A stretch of 12,702 nucleotides of DNA from DASWRT01 sp036403035 (GTDB lineage: Bacteria > Pseudomonadota > Alphaproteobacteria > ATCC43930 > CGMCC-115725): assembly GCA_036403035.1 (NCBI GenBank), contig DASWRT010000352.1, positions 1 to 12,702 on the forward strand, given 5' to 3'. Of this stretch, positions 7,074-12,702 are shown piece after piece. The number at the start of each line of letters is the position of its first letter. The first letter of the stretch is position 1. A program made the translations under genes and the position numbers. Below the pieces are notes generated by a model that was not told the DNA's origin, searched no databases, and saw only the letters and a program-made list of their open reading frames with translations.

Positions 7074-7107
7074 AGTGCCGCAGCCGGAAGGTGAGGAGGA
7101 ACCGAGG

Positions 7108-8304
7108 ATGCTCGACGCTTATATCTATGACGGGCTTCGGACGCCGTTCGGCCGCCATGCCGGCGCGCTCGCGGGGGTGCGCCCGGACGATCTGCTTGCC
7201 GGCGTGATCGCCGCGCTGATCGCGCGCGGTCCGTTCAAGCCGGAGCAGGTCGAGGACGTGATCGCCGGCTGCACCAATCAGGCGGGCGAGGATTCCCGCA
7301 ACGTCGCGCGCCATGCCGGGCTGCTGGCCGGGCTGCCCCAGGAGGCTGGCGGGCTGACGGTGAACCGGCTGTGCGGCAGCGGGCTCGCCGCCGTGCTCGA
7401 CGCCGCGCGGGCCGCGTCGACCGGGCAGGGCGAGCTGTTCGTCGCCGGCGGCGTCGAGAGCATGAGCCGCGCGCCCTTCGCGATGGCGAAGAACGCGACC
7501 GCCTACGGCCGCGAGGTCCGCGTCTTCGACACGACGATCGGCGCCCGCTTCCCGAACAAGCGGATCTCCGAGAAATTCGGCGACGACACGATGCCGGAGA
7601 CCGCCGACAACATCGCGCACGATCTGGAGATCGGGCGCGAGCCGAGCGACAAGTTCGCGCACGCCTCGCAGCAGAAATACGAGGCGGCGCGGGTCGACGG
7701 GTTCTTCGCGGGCGAGATCATGCCGGTCGACGCGCCGGGTCGTAAGCGCGGTACGACGCAGACCGTAGCGCTCGACGAGCACCCCCGCCCGGAGACGACG
7801 CTCGACAAGCTCGCCGCGTTGAAGCCGCTCTTCCCGAACGGCGTCGTCACCGCCGGCAACGCCTCGGGCATCAACGACGGCGCCGCGGCGCTCCTCGTCG
7901 GCAGCCGCGCGGCGGGCGGCGGCGCGAAGCCGATCGCGCGCATCCTCTCGGGCGCCATCGCCGGCGTGCCGCCGCGCGTCATGGGTCTCGGGCCGGTGCC
8001 GGCGTCCAGGAAGGCGCTGGAGCGGGCCGGGCTGTCGCTCAAGGACATGGACGTGATCGAGATCAACGAGGCGTTCGCGGTCCAGGTGCTGGGCTGCCTG
8101 AAGCAGCTCGGGGTCGACTTCGCGGACAGCCGCGTCAACCCGAACGGCGGCGCGATCGCGGTCGGCCATCCGCTGGGCGCCTCGGGCGCGCGGCTGGCGC
8201 TGACCGCCGCCCGCCAGCTCCAGCGCAGCGGCGGCCGGTACGCGCTGGTCAGCATGTGCATCGGCGTCGGCCAAGGCATCGCCGCCGTGCTGGAGCGGGT
8301 CTGA
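7108..8304 (+). CDS. Thiolase, 3-oxoadipyl-CoA type (PcaF/PaaJ-like acetyl-CoA acyltransferase)
   Basis: This 398-residue thiolase should cleave a 3-oxoacyl-CoA with CoA to release acetyl-CoA or succinyl-CoA. Its catalytic set is complete: the acyl-accepting C89 in NRLCGSG, H354 in GGAIAVGHPLGASG and C384 in CIGVGQG, with NEAFA before them. The signatures QAGEDSRNVAR near residue 58, GGVESMSRAPF, DTTIG and MPETADN are characteristic of beta-ketoadipyl-CoA thiolases, suggesting a dicarboxyl-type substrate. The ATG at 7108 is preferred over one 33 bases upstream because GAGGAGG lies about eight bases before it. It is divergent from the regulator, downstream of the putative operator, and followed by a perfect hairpin. 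No pcaIJ or other beta-ketoadipate genes lie nearby, so the true substrate may differ. Confidence 0.92.
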   Translation: MLDAYIYDGLRTPFGRHAGALAGVRPDDLLAGVIAALIARGPFKPEQVEDVIAGCTNQAGEDSRNVARHAGLLAGLPQEAGGLTVNRLCGSGLAAVLDAARAASTGQGELFVAGGVESMSRAPFAMAKNATAYGREVRVFDTTIGARFPNKRISEKFGDDTMPETADNIAHDLEIGREPSDKFAHASQQKYEAARVDGFFAGEIMPVDAPGRKRGTTQTVALDEHPRPETTLDKLAALKPLFPNGVVTAGNASGINDGAAALLVGSRAAGGGAKPIARILSGAIAGVPPRVMGLGPVPASRKALERAGLSLKDMDVIEINEAFAVQVLGCLKQLGVDFADSRVNPNGGAIAVGHPLGASGARLALTAARQLQRSGGRYALVSMCIGVGQGIAAVLERV

Positions 8305-8327
8305 CGCGACGACAGCAGGGCGGGTAA

Positions 8328-8348
8328 GCTGTGGGCTAATCCCACAGC
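8328..8348. terminator. Perfect hairpin after the thiolase gene (possible bidirectional terminator)
   Basis: GCTGTGGG (8328-8335) and CCCACAGC (8341-8348) form an 8-bp perfect stem with loop CTAAT, 23 bases after the thiolase stop. There is no T-run on either side, so intrinsic termination is uncertain; it could protect the 3' end. Confidence 0.5.
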
Positions 8349-8370
8349 AAGTGGCGTTGCGTGATCGGCA

Positions 8371-8401
8371 GATCGCCGCCATGTCCGGCGCGGTGGCGAT
8401 C
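8371..8401 (-). terminator. Hairpin after the Rieske oxygenase gene
   Basis: GATCGCCGCC (8371-8380) pairs with 8392-8401 (nine Watson-Crick pairs and one G-T) around an 11-base loop, eight bases past the minus-strand oxygenase stop. No T-tract follows, so its role as a terminator is tentative. Confidence 0.4.
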
Positions 8402-8409
8402 CGAAGTGA

Positions 8410-9603
8410 TTAAGCCGTCGTGCGACAGGCCGGTTCGGCGTGGTCGTGCACGTGACCGAGTGCTTGCTCGATACAGGTCCTGTAGCGGTGCAGTCCCACC
8501 TCGTTCCGTCCAAAAATGACGGTGTCGGTCGCTCCGTTCATAAATCCTTCCTGCATGATTTCGCACATATCCAGGTCTTCCCTGATTGCGGCAAGGAAGA
8601 GCCGGATGTTCGCCTCCCAATGCGTCCTCATCTGCAGGCCATCGGTCCCCACCACGTGCGTCACGTCGATCCGGCTCCGTCCGACCTCTTCCGGGAAGAT
8701 CTGCAAGAGGCTGAAATGGTTGCTCTCGATGAAGAAGACAGACAGCGGAAAGATCGTGTAAAGGACCGTGGCATGCGGCCGCAGGTCCCATTGCGACCTG
8801 TCGAGCGTCTTCAGGTCGCGAATGCTCTTCTTCGGCGCGACGGCGCGAAAATGAGTCCCGATCTGGTCGCAAAGCAGCACGCTGTTGTTGAAGATGTAAT
8901 CCGTGCTATTTCCATGCAGCACGGGAAAATGATAGTTCTCAAGAAACTGTTCGATGCCGGATTTCCAATTGAAGTCGCCTGTCCAACTCTCATTCCGGTA
9001 GAAGACGTAGCTGTCGAATTCGAAAGAGGCGATCTCGCGGTCGAGGCCCTCGCCCAGCAGGGTCGCGACCGGCATCGGCTCCCCGGTTGAATCCTTCCCG
9101 GCCGGCCACGGTACGACCCAGACGAATCCATGTCTCTCCTCGGTCGGAAGACGGATAAGGCCGAGCTGTTCCTGATCGATGTTCGGGAACCCTCGCTGCT
9201 TGTCGGGGAGCGCTATGAGACGCCCGTCAGTGTCGTATGTCCAGCCGTGGTACGGACAGCTGAAATGCTTCAGCTTGCCGCCGCAATCCTTGGAAAGGAG
9301 CCTCGCGCCGCGATGGCGGCAGGTATTGAGGAATGCCGATGCGCCACCGGTTGTGGATCTGACGACGATGATCGACAAGCCGATGATCGTCTTGGTGATG
9401 AAGTCGCCCGGTTTCCGTAGTTGGGATGAATGCGCCACGATGATCGGATGCCGCCGGATCATCGTAACTTCCTTCTCGTATCTGTCCTTGTCGCGGTAAT
9501 CTTTGATCGGCCATGCGTGCTCGGTGTCGCCGAGTTCCGTGGAGCGCTGTTCCATGCGGGAAAAGGCTTTTTCGATCAAAGTGATTTGCGTCTCTTGGTG
9601 CAT
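8410..9603 (-). CDS. Rieske-type aromatic ring-hydroxylating oxygenase, large (alpha) subunit
   Basis: This 397-residue enzyme should use O2 and electrons from a reductase or ferredoxin to hydroxylate, dihydroxylate or demethylate a substrate. The N-terminal Rieske domain holds the [2Fe-2S] ligands C95/H97 (CRHRGARL) and C116/H119 (CPYHGWTYD). The C-terminal catalytic domain has the mononuclear iron ligands H225 and H230 (ENYHFPVLH) and D343 (REDLDMCEIMQEGF), with E222 at the position that bridges the two iron centres between subunits. All key residues are present. No small subunit, ferredoxin or reductase gene is in the window, so it is either an alpha-only oxygenase or relies on distant partners. 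Its base composition is visibly less GC-rich than the adjacent thiolase or dehydrogenase genes, suggesting separate acquisition. The substrate is not predictable. Confidence 0.92.
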   Translation of the reverse strand: MHQETQITLIEKAFSRMEQRSTELGDTEHAWPIKDYRDKDRYEKEVTMIRRHPIIVAHSSQLRKPGDFITKTIIGLSIIVVRSTTGGASAFLNTCRHRGARLLSKDCGGKLKHFSCPYHGWTYDTDGRLIALPDKQRGFPNIDQEQLGLIRLPTEERHGFVWVVPWPAGKDSTGEPMPVATLLGEGLDREIASFEFDSYVFYRNESWTGDFNWKSGIEQFLENYHFPVLHGNSTDYIFNNSVLLCDQIGTHFRAVAPKKSIRDLKTLDRSQWDLRPHATVLYTIFPLSVFFIESNHFSLLQIFPEEVGRSRIDVTHVVGTDGLQMRTHWEANIRLFLAAIREDLDMCEIMQEGFMNGATDTVIFGRNEVGLHRYRTCIEQALGHVHDHAEPACRTTA

Positions 9604-9612
9604 GGTCTTCAT

Positions 9613-9617
9613 TCCTT
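9613..9617 (-). promoter_or_regulatory. Ribosome-binding site that decides the Rieske oxygenase start
   Basis: On the minus strand AAGGA directly abuts the ATG at 9612 but lies nine bases before the in-frame ATG at 9603. The latter spacing is functional and the former is not, so translation probably starts at 9603 and the protein is three residues shorter than the longest frame. Confidence 0.6.
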
Positions 9618-9998
9618 AATAAACAGGTTTTATGTGTTCCAATTTTCCGTTCTCGGCAGAATGCGAGAATGCGCGCGAGACAAATTCCCACGGGGACAGT
9701 CGTTTCCTGACGATATCCAGGCTGATGCAGCACATGCATGCGCTATGTTTAGGATAGGAGCGTCCAGCAAGAAGGGACCGAAACCGAACGACGGTCTTGC
9801 TTCTGACGGTAGTGTGGAAGTGGCCGGATGATCGCGATCGTTGTGTGCTGAAATTGCCGCGTCAGGCAGTGACCGTCGGTGGCGGCGTGATGCGATGTCA
9901 CCGCCCTGTCGGCTCCCTGCCCGAACTCGTCGGAGCCGCCGGCATGCCCGCCCGATCGCCTGCGGTATTGTTCCAATTACATTTTCCGCGGCGACGCC
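9618..9998. other. Gene-poor stretch upstream of the oxygenase and downstream of the thioesterase
   Basis: About 380 bases hold no convincing gene on either strand. The half nearest the oxygenase (to about 9700) is AT-rich (for example AATAAACAGG and ATTTTCC) and should contain its promoter, but no clean -35/-10 pair is recognisable. An exact tandem 8-mer lies at 9658-9673. Short frames in the 9740-9980 part show no conserved motif and no good ribosome-binding site. Confidence 0.5.
9658..9673. repeat. Exact tandem repeat AGAATGCG x2 upstream of the oxygenase
   Basis: AGAATGCG occurs twice head to tail, 55 bases upstream of the oxygenase start, and is flanked by TCTCG at 9651-9655 and CGAGA further on. 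It could be a regulator site for the oxygenase gene; there is no direct evidence. Confidence 0.4.
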
Positions 9999-10457
9999 CT
10001 ACGAGACCCGTTCGAGCGCCACCCTCGCGATCGTCGCGAGGCCGATCGCGACAGGCTTCTCGCGCCCCTCCCTATCCATGTCGTAGACGCGCGCATCGAC
10101 GACGATGAGGGTGCGGCCCGGCTTCACCACCTCGGCACGGCAGCGCAGTCTCGGGCCGCGTGCCGGCGACAGGATGTTGAGCTTGTATTCCGCGCTCAGC
10201 ACGGCTTCCGTCTTCGGATCCTTTATTGCCGTCGCGGCCGCGGCCGCGGTCGTGTTGTCGAACAGGAACGCGACCACGCCGCCGTGGAAGAAGCCGTTCT
10301 GCTGGGTGAGATCCGGCCGGAAATCGACCGCAAGGGTGCAGCGCCCCGGCACGACCTCCTCGACCTCGGCGCCGACCAGACGCATGAAGCCCTGCGCCGC
10401 CAGCGCCTCGCGGACAAAGCCCTCGACAGATCCGAAATCGGCCGTGCCGTTCGCCAT
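9999..10457 (-). CDS. PaaI-family hotdog-fold acyl-CoA thioesterase
   Basis: This 152-residue protein is of normal length for the PaaI/4-hydroxybenzoyl-CoA-thioesterase-like hotdog group. The core motif is QQNGFFHGGVVAFLFDNTTA at 52-71, with HGG at 58-60 and the probable catalytic D67. The strands SAEYKLNILSPARG and RAEVVKPGRTLIVVDARVYD complete the fold. Such enzymes hydrolyse acyl-CoA thioesters, often to rescue CoA from dead-end aromatic intermediates, which would suit the neighbouring CoA-dependent catabolic genes. GAGG lies four bases before the ATG, a short but usable spacing. It is transcribed alone, divergent from the serine hydrolase gene, with a candidate promoter at 10476-10504. 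The substrate is unknown. Confidence 0.9.
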   Translation of the reverse strand: MANGTADFGSVEGFVREALAAQGFMRLVGAEVEEVVPGRCTLAVDFRPDLTQQNGFFHGGVVAFLFDNTTAAAAATAIKDPKTEAVLSAEYKLNILSPARGPRLRCRAEVVKPGRTLIVVDARVYDMDREGREKPVAIGLATIARVALERVS

Positions 10458-10475
10458 GGTTCCTCGTTCGTTTTA

Positions 10476-10504
10476 AGTGTATGAACGGAAGTTGTTACAG
10501 CGAA
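10476..10504 (-). promoter_or_regulatory. Candidate promoter for the thioesterase gene
   Basis: On the minus strand TTCGCT (10504-10499) and TACACT (10481-10476) are separated by 17 bases. The -10 is fair and the -35 weak. Transcription would start about 10 bases before the GAGG ribosome-binding site. Confidence 0.3.
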
Positions 10505-10561
10505 CATGCCACATCGCGCAGCCGGCATCAATCGACGGCGTGCCGGCGTCCCGGCGCATCG

Positions 10562-10591
10562 ATATCCGTGATCCGCCGCCACATATCCGTG
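10562..10591. repeat. Direct repeat ATATCCGTG, two copies with 21-bp period
   Basis: ATATCCGTG occurs exactly at 10562-10570 and 10583-10591. The 21-bp spacing places both copies on the same face of the helix, as expected for a pair of regulator half-sites. Confidence 0.45.
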
Positions 10592-10732
10592 CAGCGTGTT
10601 GTCGCCTGCGTCAGTGCAGCTTTCTACCGAAAGGCTCTTTTTGTTTGACGGCCTGTGTTCGCTCGATGCACGGTGCCGGCGTATCAATGTCACATGATGC
10701 GCGAGGTCAGCTTCTTGCCGCTCTATTGTGAG

Positions 10733-10750
10733 GTCGGCTGAATGGCCGAC
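10733..10750. promoter_or_regulatory. Inverted repeat GTCGGC/GCCGAC upstream of the serine hydrolase gene
   Basis: GTCGGC (10733-10738) and GCCGAC (10745-10750) form a 6-bp stem around TGAATG, about 40 bases before the gene. Part of it also belongs to a direct repeat GAGGTCRGCT (10703-10712 and 10730-10739). It may be an operator or a leader hairpin. Confidence 0.3.
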
Positions 10751-10762
10751 GCCGAGATGACA

Positions 10763-10772
10763 ACAGATCTGT
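10763..10772. promoter_or_regulatory. Palindrome ACAGATCTGT upstream of the serine hydrolase gene
   Basis: This perfect 10-bp palindrome lies 20 bases before the first possible ATG. It could be a regulator site; a palindrome this short can also occur by chance. Confidence 0.25.
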
Positions 10773-10791
10773 GAAATGTTAGGCAGTCGCA

Positions 10792-12093
10792 ATGCCGTCG
10801 CTTTTTGTTCCTTATACAGGCGAGCGGATGGCGGAAGTCGGCGTGATGGGAGAAGCGGTGAGGGTATTCCGCGAACTGCCTGACGGCGCGAGGATCGAAG
10901 GCGTCTGCGCGCCCGCCTTCGCAGGCGTGCTCGACGTCTTCGCCGAGAACTTCGCCGCGCGGGGCGAGGTCGGGGCGTCGGTGGCGATCACGATCGGCGG
11001 CGAGACCGTCGTCGATCTGTGGGGCGGCGTCGCCGATCCGGCGACAGGGCGGCCGTGGGAGCGGGACACGATCTCGATCGTGTTCTCGAACACCAAGGCG
11101 GCGACCGCTCTCTGCGCCCACATCCTGGCGGAGCGCGGCACGCTCGACCTCGACGCGCCGCTCGGCCTGTACTGGCCTGCCTTCCGCGATGCGCGCCGTG
11201 CCGCGATCACCACGCGCATGGTGCTCGGCCACACCGCCGGCCTGCCGGTGCTGCGCGGCGAGTTGAAGCCGGGCGCCTTCTTCGATTGGGACTACATGAT
11301 CGCCCGGCTCGAACGGGAGGAGCCGTTCTGGGAGCCGGGCACGCGCACCGGCTATCACCCGCTGAATTTCGGCTGGCTGGTCGGCGAGGTGGTGCGCCGC
11401 GTCGCCTCGCGGACGCTCGGCGAGTTCTTCCGCGAGACGGTCGCGGCGCCGCTCGGCCTCGATTTCTGGATCGGGCTGCCGGAGAGCGAGGAGGGACGCG
11501 TCGCGCCGATCATCCTGCACGAACCGAGTCCCGACGATCCGCCGACCCGGTTCACCGACGCGGTGCGCGACGTTCCGTCGTCGATCCCGGCGCTCTACGT
11601 CGCGAACGCGCGGACGTGGCGGCCGGACGGGCTCAATACCCGGGCGGCGCATGCGGCGGAGATCGGCGCGGCCGGCGGCATCACCAACGCGCGCGGGCTC
11701 GCCGGAATGTACCGTCCGCTCGCCAACGGCGGCGCGATCGGCGGGCACAGGGTGGTCGGCCCCGACATGCTGCGGGGCATGACGGAAATCGTCTCGGCGA
11801 CGCATGATGACGCTACGCTGCGCGTCGCGGCCCGGTTCGGCTCCGGCTTCATGCGCTCGATGGAGACGGTCGGCGTCGCCGGCGGCAGCGTCGTGCTGAG
11901 CCCGGACGCGTTCGGCCATGCCGGCGCGGGCGGCTCGCTCGGCTTCGCCGATCCGGCCGTACGGATGAGCTTAGGCTATACGATGAACCGGATGGGCTTC
12001 GGCGTGCTGCTGAACGAGCGTGGACAGGCGCTCGCCGATGCCGCTTACCGGGCGCTCGGGTATCACCGGGTACCCGGCTACTGGATGGCGTGA
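10792..12093 (+). CDS. Serine hydrolase of the class C beta-lactamase/EstB-like esterase family
   Basis: This protein of up to 433 residues has the beta-lactamase/transpeptidase fold. The nucleophile motif SxxK is S99-N-T-K102, the catalytic tyrosine is probably Y188 in TGYHPLNFG, and GHAGAGGS at 375-382 takes the place of the lactamase KTG box. The IEGVCAPAF then VVDLWGG opening is typical of EstB-like family VIII esterases rather than true AmpC enzymes. No signal peptide is evident, so it is probably a cytoplasmic esterase or amidase. The start is uncertain: codons 4-9 end in A or T, unlike the rest of the gene, and ATGs at 10828 and 10846 would match the family's N-terminus better; none has a strong ribosome-binding site. 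It lies 58 bases before the binding-protein gene, probably in one operon, which hints at hydrolysis of an imported ester. Confidence 0.88.
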   Translation: MPSLFVPYTGERMAEVGVMGEAVRVFRELPDGARIEGVCAPAFAGVLDVFAENFAARGEVGASVAITIGGETVVDLWGGVADPATGRPWERDTISIVFSNTKAATALCAHILAERGTLDLDAPLGLYWPAFRDARRAAITTRMVLGHTAGLPVLRGELKPGAFFDWDYMIARLEREEPFWEPGTRTGYHPLNFGWLVGEVVRRVASRTLGEFFRETVAAPLGLDFWIGLPESEEGRVAPIILHEPSPDDPPTRFTDAVRDVPSSIPALYVANARTWRPDGLNTRAAHAAEIGAAGGITNARGLAGMYRPLANGGAIGGHRVVGPDMLRGMTEIVSATHDDATLRVAARFGSGFMRSMETVGVAGGSVVLSPDAFGHAGAGGSLGFADPAVRMSLGYTMNRMGFGVLLNERGQALADAAYRALGYHRVPGYWMA

Positions 12094-12151
12094 CGGGAAC
12101 CGCTCCGTCCGCCCGCTGCAAACTAATGTCAACAAGGGGGAGGGAACTTTG

Positions 12152-12702
12152 ATGAGATCGCTTCGTGTTCTCGGCGCTGCCGGCGGTGCAGCCATGCTCG
12201 CCGCGCTCGCCGCGGCGGCCGGCCCGGCGGCAGCGCAGATATCGGACGACGTGGTGAAGATCGGCGTGCTCACCGACATGAGCAGCGTCTATGCCGACCT
12301 GACCGGACGCGGCTCGGTGATCGCCGCGGAGATGGCGGTCGAGGATTTCGGCGGCACGGTGCTCGGCAAGAAGATCGAGATCGTCTCCGCCGACCACCAG
12401 AACAAGCCCGATGTCGGGGCGACGATCGCGCGCGAATGGATCGACACGGGCAAGGTCGACATGATCGCCGACGTGCCGACCTCGTCGGTGGCGCTCGCTG
12501 TGCAGCGGATCGTCGACGAGAAGAACCGCGTGTTCATGATCTCGGGCGGCGGCGCGTCGGACCTTACCGGGCCGGCCTGCACCGCGACCAGCATCCAGTG
12601 GACCTACGACACCTACGAGCTGGCGAAGGTCGTCTCTGCCGAGGTCGTCAAGCGCGGCGGAGACTCCTGGTTCTTCCTCACCGCCGATTACGCCTTCGGC
12701 CA
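12152..12702 (+). CDS. Periplasmic substrate-binding protein of a branched-chain-amino-acid-type ABC transporter (partial, 3' end beyond window)
   Basis: The first 183 residues are present. A cleavable signal peptide occupies 1-28, with a basic start (MRSLR), an Ala/Leu-rich core and cleavage after PAAA. The mature part matches type I periplasmic binding proteins of the LivK group: VVKIGVLTDMSSVYADLTG, AAEMAVEDFGG, GKKIEIVSADHQNKPDVGA, then WTYDTYELAK and SWFFLTADYAFG. GGAGGG lies seven bases before the ATG at 12152. Members of this group bind branched-chain amino acids, but many in soil bacteria bind aromatic acids or other carboxylates. The neighbouring catabolic genes make such a carboxylate likely, though the ligand cannot be read from this fragment. 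Permease and ATPase genes would be expected downstream. Confidence 0.93.
   Translation, partial: MRSLRVLGAAGGAAMLAALAAAAGPAAAQISDDVVKIGVLTDMSSVYADLTGRGSVIAAEMAVEDFGGTVLGKKIEIVSADHQNKPDVGATIAREWIDTGKVDMIADVPTSSVALAVQRIVDEKNRVFMISGGGASDLTGPACTATSIQWTYDTYELAKVVSAEVVKRGGDSWFFLTADYAFG

Larger units (their letters stand above)
10458..10791. other. Divergent intergenic region between thioesterase and serine hydrolase genes
   Basis: These 334 bases contain no supported gene. They hold a candidate minus-strand promoter (10476-10504), an exact 9-bp direct repeat with a 21-bp period (10562-10591), a GC-rich hairpin (10733-10750) and a 10-bp palindrome (10763-10772). No convincing sigma-70 promoter was found for the plus-strand gene, so it may use an activator or another sigma factor. 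Confidence 0.6.

Noticed and set aside
6982..8382. Minus-strand frame extending the IclR protein to 759 residues
   Set aside because: The extension is antisense to the thiolase gene and lacks any domain; the regulator's normal length and ribosome-binding site support the start at 6981.
9749..9976. Short minus-strand frame in the gap between oxygenase and thioesterase genes
   Set aside because: No ribosome-binding site, no conserved motif and biased composition; I treat the gap as non-coding.
10723..11919. 398-codon minus-strand open frame opposite the serine hydrolase
   Set aside because: It has no recognisable motif and opposes a gene with an intact SxxK active site.
10792..12093. Reading the serine hydrolase as an antibiotic-resistance beta-lactamase
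   Set aside because: It lacks a signal peptide and the usual KTG box and has the EstB-like opening motifs, so an esterase-like role is more likely.

Overview
The window comes from a high-GC bacterial chromosome or large replicon, most likely an alphaproteobacterium. This is inferred from GC-rich codon use, a PcaF-like thiolase divergent from an IclR regulator, rhizobial-type class III cyclase architecture and IS5-family elements. The species cannot be named from sequence alone. No rRNA, tRNA or CRISPR array was seen.

Layout. (1) 1-938, minus: the 5' part of a gene for a class III nucleotide cyclase fused to a MarR-type winged helix; it runs off the left edge. (2) About 1037-3320: two different IS5-family insertion sequences about 60 bp apart, each with a full-length DDE transposase. 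The second (1980-3316) has clear terminal inverted repeats, and its target site is the stop codon of the next gene. (3) 3317-6981, minus: an apparent operon iclR-type regulator > acyl-CoA dehydrogenase > AMP-forming acyl-CoA ligase, the last two overlapping. (4) 6982-7107: a divergent control region with a perfect 19-bp palindrome plus a third direct half-site. (5) 7108-8304, plus: a PcaF/PaaJ-like thiolase. (6) 8328-8401: two hairpins between convergent genes. (7) 8410-9603, minus: a Rieske oxygenase large subunit in visibly less GC-rich DNA, followed by a 395-bp gene-poor stretch. (8) 9999-10457, minus: a PaaI-type hotdog thioesterase. (9) 10792-12702, plus: a class-C beta-lactamase/EstB-like serine hydrolase and the 5' part of a LivK-type periplasmic binding protein gene.

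How the genes may work together. Activation (ligase), alpha,beta-dehydrogenation (dehydrogenase) and thiolytic cleavage (thiolase) are steps of CoA-dependent breakdown of an aromatic, alicyclic or dicarboxylic acid. The IclR protein is the natural candidate regulator of both divergent units. The Rieske oxygenase, esterase-like hydrolase, thioesterase and binding protein would fit oxygenation, de-esterification, CoA release and uptake. The substrate is unknown. Enoyl-CoA hydratase, hydroxyacyl-CoA dehydrogenase and the oxygenase's electron-transfer partners are absent from the window, so this is a working hypothesis rather than a defined pathway.
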